DNA from: Neisseria weaveri
GTDB taxonomy: Bacteria > Pseudomonadota > Gammaproteobacteria > Burkholderiales > Neisseriaceae
Length of the DNA stretch: 64,000 nt
Direction of reading: 5' to 3'
NCBI RefSeq assembly: GCF_900638685.1
Contig: NZ_LR134533.1
Location: 1,116,001 to 1,180,000, forward strand
Shown: positions 1 through 8,494 of the stretch, in pieces
Position numbering within the stretch: the first letter of the stretch is position 1
Layout: every line of letters begins with the position of its first letter
Position numbers and translations under genes: made by a program
The notes under the pieces: model-generated
The model's database searches: none
What the model was told of the DNA's origin: nothing
The model's input: only the letters and a program-made list of their open reading frames with translations

Positions 1-545
1 AACAAAGCAGCCGGGTTGTGCACATCGCCCATACTCACCAAAGTAGCCGGATTGGCAACGATAACTCCCGCTCCTTTCAAAGCAATCAACGCCAAAAACA
101 AGCCGACACCGGCAGCAATCGACATTTTCAAAGACATCGGCAACGCATTGACAATCGCCTCGCGCACTTTGAAAAAGCTAAACAGGATAAAAATCAAACC
201 GGACATAAATACGGCGCCCAATGCAATCTGCCAAGGCACGCCCATGCCTTTAACAACAGCATAAGTGAAATAAGCATTCAAGCCCATGCCGGGAGCCAAA
301 GCAATCGGATAATTGGCAAACAGCCCCATAATAAAGCAGCCGATGGCCGCAGAAATACAGGTGGCCACGAATACCGCACCGATATCCATGCCTGTTTCAG
401 ACAAAATCAGCGGGTTGACAATGACGATATAGCACATTGTCAGGAAGGTAGTCAGACCGGCCAGCAGCTCGGTACGGACACTGGTGCCATGCTCACTCAA
501 TTTGAATAAGCGTTCGAACAAATTCGGATTAGACGGGTTGCTCAT
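1..545 (-). CDS. NCS2/AzgA-family purine permease, N-terminal part (cut by window edge)
   Basis: Reading leftwards from an ATG at 545, the frame stays open to the window edge and gives about 181 residues. The N-terminus (MSNPSNPNLFERLFKLSEHG) and the following TELLAGLTTFLTM segment are typical of AzgA-type guanine/hypoxanthine permeases of the NCS2 family. At least four hydrophobic membrane segments follow, and an APGMGLNAYFTY motif of the kind conserved in this family is present. The protein would import purine bases across the inner membrane by proton symport. It is divergent from mlaF. The family is clear; the substrate is inferred. Confidence 0.85.
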   Translation of the reverse strand, partial: MSNPSNPNLFERLFKLSEHGTSVRTELLAGLTTFLTMCYIVIVNPLILSETGMDIGAVFVATCISAAIGCFIMGLFANYPIALAPGMGLNAYFTYAVVKGMGVPWQIALGAVFMSGLIFILFSFFKVREAIVNALPMSLKMSIAAGVGLFLALIALKGAGVIVANPATLVSMGDVHNPAAL

Positions 546-851
546 AATCGATTTTCAAATACAAAAGATAAAAAAGGATACCGATTATAACGAATTTTAA
601 CATTCCCCATACCGGCATTGCGCCGATTCCTAAGCAAATATCGGCTAAAACCCGACGCATCCGATAAAAACAGCAAACAAGTGTTGTATTTTTATTTCAA
701 AACCACCGGACGTATTCGACCATTTAATTCAGCCATTTATAAATAAATTTACATACACATCTGTATTTTTACATGCAAAGGCCGTTTGAAAATTGCCCCT
801 ATCCACATAACTCATTAAAATAAAAAAATTTTCAAGAACCGCCTATTCGGT
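546..851. other. AT-rich intergenic region between divergent permease and mlaF
   Basis: This 306-bp stretch separates two divergent genes and must hold both promoters. It is AT-rich. A degenerate uptake sequence (GCCGTTTGAA, one mismatch) lies near 781, and a DnaA-box-like CTATCCACA lies near 794. I could not pick a convincing -35/-10 pair. Confidence 0.5.
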
Positions 852-1649
852 ATGACAACTCCATTTATCGAAATGAAAGATGTGGCATTCGCCTACGGCG
901 ACCGCCCGATACTGAAAAACATCAGCTTTCACATCCAACAAGGCCACTTTGCCGCCATCATGGGTGGCTCCGGCAGCGGCAAGACCACCTTAATGCGTCT
1001 GATAACCGGACAAATCCACCCGCAGCAAGGCCAAGTGCTGATTGAAGGCCGTGACTTGGCCAAGTTCGGCGCAGACGAACTTTACGAGCACCGCCGCCGT
1101 ATGGGCGTACTGTTCCAACACGGCGCACTGTTTACCGACTTGTCGGTTTACGACAATATCGCTTTTCCCATGCGAGAATTGACCAAGCTGCCGGAAGAAA
1201 TCATCCGCGATTTTGTCATCTTGAAACTAAATGCCGTCGGCTTGCGCGGCGTAGAAAAACTGATGCCGTCTGAACTATCAGGCGGCATGGCCAGACGCGT
1301 GGCTTTGGCCAGAACCATTGCGCTAGACCCCGAGTTGATGCTGTTTGACGAACCGTTTACCGGCCTGGATCCGATTTCATTAGGCGTCATCGCACATTTA
1401 ATCAGCCGCATTAACAAGGCGTTGCGCTCTACCAGCGTGATGGTTTCGCACGACATCGAGCAATCGCTGGCAGTTGTCGACCAAATAATTTTTCTGGCAC
1501 ACGGTGAAATCGTGTTCAGCGGCAGCCCGGAAGAAATGCGCCGACAAGATTCGCCATGGGTCAAACAGTTTATCGGTGGTTTGGCAGACGGGCCGGTTGC
1601 CTATCGCTATCCGGCACAAACCAGCCTGCAACAGGATTTGTTGAGGTAA
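852..1649 (+). CDS. mlaF: Phospholipid ABC transporter ATP-binding protein MlaF
   Basis: This is the ATPase of the Mla system, which moves phospholipids between the inner and outer membranes and keeps the outer leaflet free of phospholipid. The 265-residue protein has a Walker A motif GGSGSGKTT at residues 38-46, an ABC signature LSGGM near 143 and a Walker B LMLFDEPFTGLDP near 165, all intact. It is the first gene of a six-gene operon in the order mlaF-E-D-C-B-A. The codons for the MPSEL part just before the signature contain an AT-type uptake sequence (ATGCCGTCTGAA, near 1264), a nice example of a DUS accommodated in a conserved motif. Confidence 0.96.
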   Translation: MTTPFIEMKDVAFAYGDRPILKNISFHIQQGHFAAIMGGSGSGKTTLMRLITGQIHPQQGQVLIEGRDLAKFGADELYEHRRRMGVLFQHGALFTDLSVYDNIAFPMRELTKLPEEIIRDFVILKLNAVGLRGVEKLMPSELSGGMARRVALARTIALDPELMLFDEPFTGLDPISLGVIAHLISRINKALRSTSVMVSHDIEQSLAVVDQIIFLAHGEIVFSGSPEEMRRQDSPWVKQFIGGLADGPVAYRYPAQTSLQQDLLR

Positions 1650-1836
1650 AAAACGGCACACGCACAAATCACTCAAGCGGAATATGCAGTCATTGATGCT
1701 TTTCAGGTCGGCAAACCATCAAACTATAAAGTTGTCCAACCTATCGACGCAGCAAAACAAACAGTTAAACGGCCGTCTAAACTGCAACATCAACATATAG
1801 AGGCCGTATGAAAATTGAAAGACTTTTAAAAACCAT

Positions 1837-2613
1837 ATGAACTTCATTCAAAACATCGGGCGTAACACGCTCAGTTTTATTCAGGCACTCGGCAGCGTGT
1901 TTCTGTTTTTCATACAGATACTCGCCAAGTCGGGAACCGCACTGACACGGTTCCGCCTAAGCATCCGCCAAGTTTATTTCGCCGGCGTACTGTCGGTTTT
2001 GATTATTGCCGTCTCCGGCCTTTTTGTCGGCATGGTACTCGGCCTGCAGGGCTACACCCAATTGGCCAAGTTTAAATCTGCCGACGTATTGGGCTATATG
2101 GTTGCCGCTTCACTGTTGCGCGAACTGGGGCCGGTATTGGCCGCCATCTTGTTTGCCAGCAGCGCAGGAGGAGCCATGACCAGCGAAATCGGTTTGATGA
2201 AAACCACCGAACAACTCGAAGCAATGAATGTGATGGCGGTCAATCCCGTTGCACGCGTTGTTGTTCCGCGATTTTGGGCAGGCGTGATTTCCATGCCTTT
2301 ACTGGCTTCTATTTTTAACGTGGCCGGTATTTTCGGTGCCTATTTGATCGGCGTGAAATATTTAGGCTTGGACGGCGGTATTTTCTGGTCGCAAATGCAA
2401 AGCAATATTTCTTTTCAATACGATGTTATGAACGGCTTAATCAAGTCGGCGGTATTCGGTGTAGCCGTTACCCTGATTGCTGTTCACCAAGGTTTTCACA
2501 GCGTGCCCACATCCGAAGGCATCTTGAGGGCCAGCACCAGAACCGTCGTTTCTTCCGCCCTGACCGTATTGGCGATTGATTTTATTTTAACTGCTTTAAT
2601 GTTTACCGAGTAA
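1837..2613 (+). CDS. mlaE: Phospholipid ABC transporter permease MlaE
   Basis: This is the inner-membrane permease subunit (258 residues) that partners MlaF. It has a hydrophobic N-terminal segment and several membrane helices. The family motif LRELGPVLAAILFASSAGGA, near residues 94-113, precedes the EIG(L)MKTTEQ-EAM cytoplasmic coupling segment. It lies 187 bp after mlaF, an unusually wide gap for this operon. The gap contains a one-mismatch uptake sequence (AGGCCGTATGAA) at about 1801. The mlaD start follows 5 bp after the stop. Identification is firm. Confidence 0.95.
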   Translation: MNFIQNIGRNTLSFIQALGSVFLFFIQILAKSGTALTRFRLSIRQVYFAGVLSVLIIAVSGLFVGMVLGLQGYTQLAKFKSADVLGYMVAASLLRELGPVLAAILFASSAGGAMTSEIGLMKTTEQLEAMNVMAVNPVARVVVPRFWAGVISMPLLASIFNVAGIFGAYLIGVKYLGLDGGIFWSQMQSNISFQYDVMNGLIKSAVFGVAVTLIAVHQGFHSVPTSEGILRASTRTVVSSALTVLAIDFILTALMFTE

Positions 2614-2618
2614 TAACG

Positions 2619-3110
2619 ATGAAAAAGAGTGTTTTGGAATTTTGGGTAGGTTTGTTTGTCTTACTGGGTGTGGTTGCAATCGGTTTTTTATCGTTCCGAG
2701 TTGCAGGCGGCAACCTGGTCGGTGGCAGTTCGGGCAAAGCCTACACCGTTTATGCAAACTTCACCGACATCGGCGGATTAAAAGTCAATGCACCGGTTAA
2801 AGCTGCCGGCGTATTGGTCGGCCGCGTGGGCAGCATCCAGCTGGATCCGCAAAGTTACGAAGCCAAAGTCAGCTTGAATTTGGACAGCAAATACCAATTT
2901 AGCAGCGATGTTTCCGCCCAAATCCTGACTTCGGGCTTATTGGGCGAACAATATATCGGGCTTCTGCAAGGCGGCGACGAAGCCAATCTTGCCGCAGGCG
3001 ACACCATTTCCCTCACCAACTCCGCCATGGTTCTGGAAAATCTGATCGGCAAATTTATGACCAATTTTACCGAAAAAAATGCCGACACCAGCCCATCAGC
3101 AACCGAATAA
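2619..3110 (+). CDS. mlaD: Outer-membrane lipid asymmetry MCE-domain protein MlaD
   Basis: This 163-residue protein has a single N-terminal membrane anchor (residues about 7-28), followed by one MCE domain that contains the typical FTDIGGLKVNAPVKAAGVLVG stretch. MlaD forms a periplasmic hexameric ring on MlaFE and binds phospholipid. It sits between mlaE and mlaC, as expected. The C-terminal tail after the MCE domain is short and polar (ENLIGKFMTNFTEKNADTSP). Confidence 0.94.
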   Translation: MKKSVLEFWVGLFVLLGVVAIGFLSFRVAGGNLVGGSSGKAYTVYANFTDIGGLKVNAPVKAAGVLVGRVGSIQLDPQSYEAKVSLNLDSKYQFSSDVSAQILTSGLLGEQYIGLLQGGDEANLAAGDTISLTNSAMVLENLIGKFMTNFTEKNADTSPSATE

Positions 3111-3146
3111 CACAACACATATCTCTATTCGAACAGGAAACAAACA

Positions 3147-3746
3147 ATGAAAAAAACCGCTTTTATCACTGCATTAAGCATCGGTGTATTGAGTATCGGC
3201 CTGGCTGCGGCAGCGCCGTCCGATGCCGTTAACCAAATCCGCGAAAACTCAGTACAGGTACTGGGTATTTTGAAAAACGCCAACGGCAGCAACGACAACG
3301 CAGTCCGCCGCAAAGCCGAAAACTATGCATTGCCGTACTTCGACTTTGAGCGCATGACCGCATTGGCCATCGGCAATCCGTGGAGAAAAGCCACCGCCGA
3401 ACAAAAGCAGGCTTTGACCAAAGAATTCCAAACCCTGCTGATCCGTACTTATTCCGGCACAATGTTGAAATTCAAAAATGCCAAAGTCGTGATCAAAGAC
3501 CAGCCTGTGGTAAAAAACAACGGTAAAGAAGTCGTTGTATCCGTAGAAATCACCAACCCGGGCAGCAAACCCGTCAACATGGCCTTTACGACCTACCAAG
3601 ACGGCAGCCGTTACCGCGTCTACAATGTTGCCGTAGAAGGCGGAAGCCTGGTCACCGTTTACCGCAACCAATTCAACCAAACCATCAGCCAAAAAGGCAT
3701 TAACGGTTTGGTAGACGAATTGAAAGCAAAAAACGGCAGCAAATAA
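3147..3746 (+). CDS. mlaC: Periplasmic phospholipid-binding protein MlaC
   Basis: This 199-residue protein has a clear type I signal peptide (MKKTAFITALSIGVLSIGLA, cleavage likely after AAA). The mature part follows the MlaC/Ttg2D family, including the YFDFERMTALAIGNPWRKA segment near residues 66-84. MlaC shuttles phospholipid between MlaA at the outer membrane and MlaFEDB at the inner membrane. A GGAAAC-type ribosome-binding stretch lies just upstream of the ATG. Confidence 0.95.
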   Translation: MKKTAFITALSIGVLSIGLAAAAPSDAVNQIRENSVQVLGILKNANGSNDNAVRRKAENYALPYFDFERMTALAIGNPWRKATAEQKQALTKEFQTLLIRTYSGTMLKFKNAKVVIKDQPVVKNNGKEVVVSVEITNPGSKPVNMAFTTYQDGSRYRVYNVAVEGGSLVTVYRNQFNQTISQKGINGLVDELKAKNGSK

Positions 3747-3749
3747 ACC

Positions 3750-4025
3750 ATGAACAGTGAAATCCGGGACGGCATTCTCTATATTCAAGGCGAGGTAACG
3801 GTCAAAACCGTCACCACGCCTGCCTATACGCAATTCGAACAGCAATGCCGTCTGAAAAATATCAATATGATCGACGGTTCCGGGGTAACGCGTGCGGACT
3901 CAACCTGTATCTCACTCTTGCTGACGGCCTTGCGCCTGAAATCCGACATGCGCTTTCGCAATATACCCGAATCCGTAGCCGCACTGGCCGATCTCTACGA
4001 AATCAAAGACTGGGTAAAACAATGA
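3750..4025 (+). CDS. mlaB: STAS-domain protein MlaB
   Basis: This 91-residue STAS-domain protein contains the typical IDGSGVTRADSTCISLLLTA segment at about residues 42-61. MlaB binds MlaF and stabilises the transporter complex. It begins 3 bp after mlaC, and its TGA overlaps the ATG of mlaA in an ATGA junction, so the two are probably translationally coupled. Confidence 0.9.
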   Translation: MNSEIRDGILYIQGEVTVKTVTTPAYTQFEQQCRLKNINMIDGSGVTRADSTCISLLLTALRLKSDMRFRNIPESVAALADLYEIKDWVKQ

Positions 4026-4897
4026 AAGCAACCAAAGCCTGCCTGACCGCCTTGATAATGGCCGCCGCATCTTCCGCTTGGGCCAACGGCACCACGCCCG
4101 ACCCCTACGAGCCATATAACCGTGTTATGTTCAATATCAACGACACGGCCGACCGCTATGTTTTAGAACCTGTTGCCCGCGGATACCGTGCCGTCACACC
4201 GCGTCCGGTACGTACCGGAGTAAGCAACTTCTTCAACAACCTGCGCGATGTAGTGAGCATGGGCAGCAACCTGCTTCGCCTTGACATCAAGCGTGCCAGT
4301 GAAGACTTGGTTCGTGTCGGCATCAACACCACTTTCGGCTTGGGCGGTCTGATCGACATTGCCGGAGCAGGCGGCGTACCCGACAATAAAAGCACGCTGG
4401 GCGACACATTCGCCTCTTGGGGCTGGAAAAACAGCAACTACTTCGTCTATCCTCTGGCCGGCCCGTCAACCGTACGCGACAGCGTAGGCAGAACCATCAT
4501 TTCGGCCTACCCCGTTCAAAACACCTTCTTGGAAACACCGGCAAGCCGTGTCGGTACAACCGTATTGGGTGCGGTCGATACGCGCGAAAAGCTGCTGGAT
4601 TTAACTTCCGGCCTGAATGATGCCGCTCTCGACAAATATACCTACACACGCGATTTGTTTATGCAGGTACGCGCCAGACAACTCGGCATCCCGCCCCAAG
4701 AAGAAACCGAAGAAATCAATATCGATGATTTAGTCGGTGATACGGCAAGCGAAGCAACAAGCCCGACACCAGCCGCAAAACCTGAAACAGAATTGCAGAC
4801 TTCAATCACTGAAGCCGCTTTACCGTCTGAAGAATATACGGCTTTTCCGTCCGAAAACACTTCCGAATCGTTAAACACTTCAGAAACTTTACAGTAA
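4022..4897 (+). CDS. mlaA: Outer-membrane lipid asymmetry protein MlaA (VacJ)
   Basis: This is the outer-membrane component of the Mla pathway, which removes phospholipids from the outer leaflet through a ring-shaped channel. The start at 4022 overlaps the mlaB stop and gives 291 residues. The family core begins at DPYEPYNRVMFNINDTADRY (residues about 30-49). Two features are unusual. The signal peptide (MKATKACLTALIMAAASSAWA) ends in a type I site and has no lipobox cysteine, unlike the lipoprotein MlaA of E. coli. After the core, a tail of about 60 residues is acidic and rich in E, T, S and P. A perfect uptake-sequence hairpin follows the stop. Confidence 0.93.
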   Translation: MKATKACLTALIMAAASSAWANGTTPDPYEPYNRVMFNINDTADRYVLEPVARGYRAVTPRPVRTGVSNFFNNLRDVVSMGSNLLRLDIKRASEDLVRVGINTTFGLGGLIDIAGAGGVPDNKSTLGDTFASWGWKNSNYFVYPLAGPSTVRDSVGRTIISAYPVQNTFLETPASRVGTTVLGAVDTREKLLDLTSGLNDAALDKYTYTRDLFMQVRARQLGIPPQEETEEINIDDLVGDTASEATSPTPAAKPETELQTSITEAALPSEEYTAFPSENTSESLNTSETLQ

Positions 4898-4916
4898 ACA
4901 GGCAGCCTTAACCCGA

Positions 4917-4946
4917 GAGGCCGTCTGAAAATTTTCAGACGGCCTC
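4917..4946 (+). terminator. Inverted-DUS hairpin after mlaA
   Basis: A perfect 30-bp palindrome is made of two AG-type uptake sequences facing each other, 20 bp after the mlaA stop. It probably ends the mla operon. Confidence 0.75.
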
Positions 4947-5038
4947 AAAGCTTGCCGAATATACTGTTTACGGCAATCGGTAGCTTTTCCGATTTCATTG
5001 CGCTATCATTTATTTCACTTGTATGCAGGAGTAAAACC

Positions 5039-5401
5039 ATGTTTGAAGTCAACCGCAGCGTATTTTTACTGGTTCCCCTCGATCCGTTTTGGAACTGGTT
5101 GCAATCACTTCCCGGCATCGACCTGGACAATCTGACTCTGGAAGACCTGCAGGCTGATGCCAATGCTTATCTGGTTAAACCCTGCGATGACGCAGACGAA
5201 GTGTGGGATGAAATCGAAGCGCGCTTTGCCGAAATTTTCGCCGCCGAATTATCCGACTGGTGTGAAGACGAAAGCTACTGGCCGGATCTGCACCCCGATA
5301 TCTTCAACGAATGGTTCGACATCCAGCTCTCGACCATCGTAACCGACTTAGAACAGGCATCGCTGGAACGCGAAACTTTCCAACCGTTCGATTTAAACTG
5401 A
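5039..5401 (+). CDS. Conserved hypothetical acidic protein
   Basis: I do not recognise a named family. The 120-residue product (MFEVNRSVFLLVPLDPFWNW...) is acidic and rich in D, E and W, with no signal peptide or membrane segment. The start at 5039 is chosen because GCAGGAG lies about 8 bp upstream; an earlier in-frame ATG at 4952 lies within a few bases of the mlaA terminator and has no ribosome-binding site. The gene is 10 bp ahead of a thioesterase gene and probably forms an operon with it and the thioredoxin gene. Confidence 0.8.
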   Translation: MFEVNRSVFLLVPLDPFWNWLQSLPGIDLDNLTLEDLQADANAYLVKPCDDADEVWDEIEARFAEIFAAELSDWCEDESYWPDLHPDIFNEWFDIQLSTIVTDLEQASLERETFQPFDLN

Positions 5402-5410
5402 TCCGACCGT

Positions 5411-5806
5411 ATGACCGTCATCACCGTACGCAGCTACCACCTTGACGGCTACGGCCACGTCAACAACGCGCGCTACCTTGAATTTCTCGAGGAAGCGCGT
5501 TGGGCGTTTTTCGGGCAACACGATTTATTGCCCAAGCTCGGCAATATTCTGCTGGTGGTCAGCCGCATCGATATCCGCTATCTTCGCGCAGCAACGGAAC
5601 ATCAGGTTTTACACATCCGCACCCAAATCCCAAACATGGCGGAAAAAGCCATCTTGCTCCGGCAAACCATCACCCGCGGCGATACCGGCAAAACCGTTGC
5701 CGAAGCGGATGTCACACTCAAACCGGTCAACCCGCAAACAGGCCGCACAACCGCCCTCCCCGACGAATTAATCCGCACATTAAACCTACTTGGCGAATCT
5801 CTATGA
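5411..5806 (+). CDS. Acyl-CoA thioesterase, hot-dog fold (FadM/YbgC-like)
   Basis: The 131-residue protein matches the 4-hydroxybenzoyl-CoA thioesterase-like hot-dog family. It has the motif DGYGHVNNARYLEFLEEAR at residues 12-30, in which D12 is the expected catalytic acid. Such enzymes hydrolyse acyl-CoA or acyl-ACP thioesters in the cytoplasm; the actual substrate is unknown. The stop overlaps the next ATG in an ATGA junction. Confidence 0.88.
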   Translation: MTVITVRSYHLDGYGHVNNARYLEFLEEARWAFFGQHDLLPKLGNILLVVSRIDIRYLRAATEHQVLHIRTQIPNMAEKAILLRQTITRGDTGKTVAEADVTLKPVNPQTGRTTALPDELIRTLNLLGESL

Positions 5807-6291
5807 AAAAAATCCTTCTTCCCGTAATCGGCCTGCTGACCGCAGCTTTACTGGCCTTTATCCTTTGGCCGAAAGCCCAATCCGCTCCCGCTTTCGCCTT
5901 ACCCGATCTTCACGGCAAAACCGTCAGCAATGCAGACCTGAAAGGCAAAGTTACCCTAATTAATTTCTGGTATCCCTCCTGCCCCGGCTGCGTAAGCGAA
6001 ATGCCCAAGCTGATACAAACCGCCAAAGACTATCAAGGCAAAGATTTTCAGATTTTAGCTATTTCCCTGCCTTACGACCCCTTGGAAAGCGTCATCAATT
6101 ACACCGAAGAACGCCAATTGCCTTTTACCGTCATGTATGACGGTAAAAACGAAACGGGGAACGCTTTCGGTGTCAAAGTGGCACCTACCTCCTTTTTCAT
6201 CAACAAACAGGGAGAGTTGTTGAAAACCTTTGTCGGCGAACCGGATTTCAACGCACTCTATCAAGATATCAATGCCGAACTGGCAAAATAA
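5803..6291 (+). CDS. TlpA-like membrane-anchored thioredoxin
   Basis: The 162-residue protein has an N-terminal hydrophobic anchor or signal (residues 4-22). A thioredoxin-fold domain follows, with the redox motif WYPSCPGC, in which the cysteines are residues 60 and 63, and a cis-proline segment VAPTSFFIN near residue 130. This is the TlpA/ResA-like group, which acts in the periplasm on cytochrome c or other cysteine proteins. It is coupled to the preceding thioesterase by an ATGA overlap. Its substrate cannot be read from sequence. Confidence 0.9.
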   Translation: MKKILLPVIGLLTAALLAFILWPKAQSAPAFALPDLHGKTVSNADLKGKVTLINFWYPSCPGCVSEMPKLIQTAKDYQGKDFQILAISLPYDPLESVINYTEERQLPFTVMYDGKNETGNAFGVKVAPTSFFINKQGELLKTFVGEPDFNALYQDINAELAK

Positions 6292-6308
6292 GCATTTACC
6301 ATCATGAA

Positions 6309-6334
6309 AGGCCGCCTGAAAATTCAGACGGCCT
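6309..6334 (+). terminator. Imperfect inverted-DUS hairpin
   Basis: A degenerate uptake sequence (GGCCGCCTGAA) pairs with a perfect reversed copy shortly after the thioredoxin gene. One mismatch lies in the stem. Confidence 0.6.
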
Positions 6335-6518
6335 CAATGCAATTTAAATAGAATTAAATTTCAAATAAATTAAAAATTAGAAATTTAAATCCCAATAAAA
6401 AATATATTGATAAATTTACGCAATAAAATGCTTAAATAAAATCATCAAGCCTTGTCTTCACCCTTTAAAAGCGTTAAGCTGTCAAACATCCAAATAACAT
6501 GAAACAAAGCATAAAACC

Positions 6519-7559
6519 ATGACCCAACATAAAATTGACGACGTAAGAATCAAAGAAATCAACGAATTACTCCCGCCCATCGCCCACCTGTACGAATTAC
6601 CGATTACCGATACCGCTTCCGAGCTGGTTCACCGTACCCGTCAGGAAATCGCCCGACTGGTACACGGTCAAGACAACCGCCTGCTGGTCATTATCGGCCC
6701 CTGTTCCATCCACGACCCCAAAGCTGCCATCGAATACGCACAACGCCTGCTGCCCCTGCGCAAAAAATATGAAAAAGAGCTGCTGATTGTCATGCGTGTT
6801 TACTTTGAAAAACCGCGTACCACAGTCGGCTGGAAAGGTCTGATCAACGATCCGCACCTCGACGGCACCTTCGACATCAATTTCGGCCTGCGTCAGGCGC
6901 GCAAACTGCTGTTGGAACTCAACAATATGGGCATGCCGGCTTCAACCGAGTTTCTCGACATGATCACACCTCAATACTATGCCGATCTGATTTCATGGGG
7001 CGCAATCGGTGCGCGCACGACCGAGAGCCAAGTTCACCGCGAGCTGGCCTCCGGCCTGTCTTGCCCCGTCGGGTTCAAAAACGGCACCGACGGCAACCTG
7101 AAAATCGCTATTGACGCCATCGGTGCGGCTTCCCATCCGCACCACTTCTTATCGGTAACCAAAGCCGGACATTCCGCCATCGTCCGCACCGGCGGCAACC
7201 CGGACTGCCATGTTATCCTGCGCGGCGGTAAAGAACCGAATTACAGCAGCGAACACGTCCAAGCCGCTTCGGCCGAACTGGTTAAAGCAGGCGTAACGCC
7301 CAAGCTGATGGTCGATTTCAGCCATGCAAACAGCCGCAAAGACTACAAACGCCAAATGGAAGTGGCCGAAGATGTGGCACAGCAAATCCGCAACGGTGAA
7401 AACAACATCATGGGCGTAATGGTTGAAAGCCACTTGGTCGAAGGCCGTCAAGACAAGCCCGAAGTGTACGGCCAAAGCATTACCGACGCCTGCATCGGTT
7501 GGGGCTCTACCGAAACCCTGCTGGATCTTTTGGCTGAAGCCAACCGCAACCGCATATAA
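6519..7559 (+). CDS. aroG: 3-deoxy-7-phosphoheptulonate (DAHP) synthase, class I
   Basis: This enzyme catalyses the first step of the shikimate pathway, joining phosphoenolpyruvate and erythrose 4-phosphate. The 346-residue length matches AroG-type enzymes (about 350). Conserved blocks are visible: LLVIIGPCSIHDPKAAIEYA near residue 55, RVYFEKPRTTVGWKGLINDP near 92 and MVDFSHANSRKDY near 265. The AroG type is usually feedback-inhibited by phenylalanine; that is family knowledge, not seen here. The gene stands alone, with a 227-bp AT-rich upstream region and a hairpin after it. Confidence 0.96.
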   Translation: MTQHKIDDVRIKEINELLPPIAHLYELPITDTASELVHRTRQEIARLVHGQDNRLLVIIGPCSIHDPKAAIEYAQRLLPLRKKYEKELLIVMRVYFEKPRTTVGWKGLINDPHLDGTFDINFGLRQARKLLLELNNMGMPASTEFLDMITPQYYADLISWGAIGARTTESQVHRELASGLSCPVGFKNGTDGNLKIAIDAIGAASHPHHFLSVTKAGHSAIVRTGGNPDCHVILRGGKEPNYSSEHVQAASAELVKAGVTPKLMVDFSHANSRKDYKRQMEVAEDVAQQIRNGENNIMGVMVESHLVEGRQDKPEVYGQSITDACIGWGSTETLLDLLAEANRNRI

Positions 7560-7576
7560 CATTTGCGGAATATGCA

Positions 7577-7604
7577 GAGGCCGTCTGAAATTTCAGACGG
7601 CCTC
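7577..7604 (+). terminator. Inverted-DUS hairpin after aroG
   Basis: A perfect 28-bp palindrome of two AG uptake sequences lies 17 bp after the aroG stop. Confidence 0.75.
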
Positions 7605-7686
7605 CCGTATTTTCCAGCCCGCATTTCTGTTTTACCAATCAAATATCTTTTTACTGCCACATTCTATAAGTAAGGCCGCCCGAACC

Positions 7687-8334
7687 ATGCTGGACATCCT
7701 CTTCCGCCACCCCGATTTTGCCGCCGTACACAAACCGGCCGGTATTTCCGTACATCAAGAAGGAGAAGCCGAAAACTTCTGCCGAGCCGTTGCCCGCCAA
7801 CTCGGCGTAAAGCGGGTGTGGATGCTGCACCGTCTCGACAAACCCACCAGCGGCGTTTTATTGTTTGCCCTCAATGCCCAAGCCGCTTCCGCACTCGCCC
7901 GAATGTTTGCCGAACGCACCGTACGCAAAACCTATCTGGCCCTCAGCGACCACAAACCCCACAAAAAACAAGGCTGGATTAAAGGCGACATGGAAAAATC
8001 ACGGCGGGGCGCATGGAAACTCTGCCGCACCATGTCCAACCCTGCCATTACCCGGTTTTACAGCACTTCCATTGCCCCCAACCTGCGCCTGTTCGTTTTA
8101 CAGCCTCATACCGGCAAAACCCACCAATTGCGCGTTGCCATGAAAAGTCTCGGCAGCCCCATACTCGGCGACACGCTTTACAGTGGCAATCCCGCCGACC
8201 GGCTATTTCTCCATGCCTGGCAACTGGTATTTACATATCATGAAACCGAATACTGCATTACCGCCGAGCCTGACAACAATTGGCCGTCTGAAATTTCAGA
8301 CGGCCTCCGCAGCATTTTGGCAGAAACACATTGA
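7687..8334 (+). CDS. RluA-family pseudouridine synthase
   Basis: The 215-residue protein carries the RluA-family catalytic motif HRLDKPTSG at residues 49-57, with D51 as the nucleophile, and the downstream PHTGKTHQLRVA motif. It isomerises uridine to pseudouridine in an RNA, but the target cannot be assigned. It is shorter than RluA, RluC and RluD and has no S4 domain. The start at 7687 is the first ATG ahead of the conserved LFRHPDFAAVHKP segment. Near its 3' end (8282-8305) the coding sequence runs through a complete inverted uptake-sequence palindrome, so the C-terminus reads WPSEISDGL there before ending at SILAETH. Confidence 0.9.
   Translation: MLDILFRHPDFAAVHKPAGISVHQEGEAENFCRAVARQLGVKRVWMLHRLDKPTSGVLLFALNAQAASALARMFAERTVRKTYLALSDHKPHKKQGWIKGDMEKSRRGAWKLCRTMSNPAITRFYSTSIAPNLRLFVLQPHTGKTHQLRVAMKSLGSPILGDTLYSGNPADRLFLHAWQLVFTYHETEYCITAEPDNNWPSEISDGLRSILAETH
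8282..8305 (+). repeat. Inverted DUS palindrome inside a coding region
   Basis: Two facing uptake sequences form a perfect hairpin within the last 55 bases of the pseudouridine synthase gene, ahead of its stop codon. Elsewhere in the window nearly all such pairs lie after the stop. Confidence 0.9.
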
Positions 8335-8494
8335 TTAACAAAGCAGCGGAAATGCATTTCCTTTTTCAGTCGAAAACAAACCCGCATAACGCATCACACA
8401 TTCAAAATCTTAACAACAACGTCCGCCCCCTTGCCATTGACATCTGCCCCACGCACCATCACAATCAAAATATACAGAATAACCCTACTCTCTC

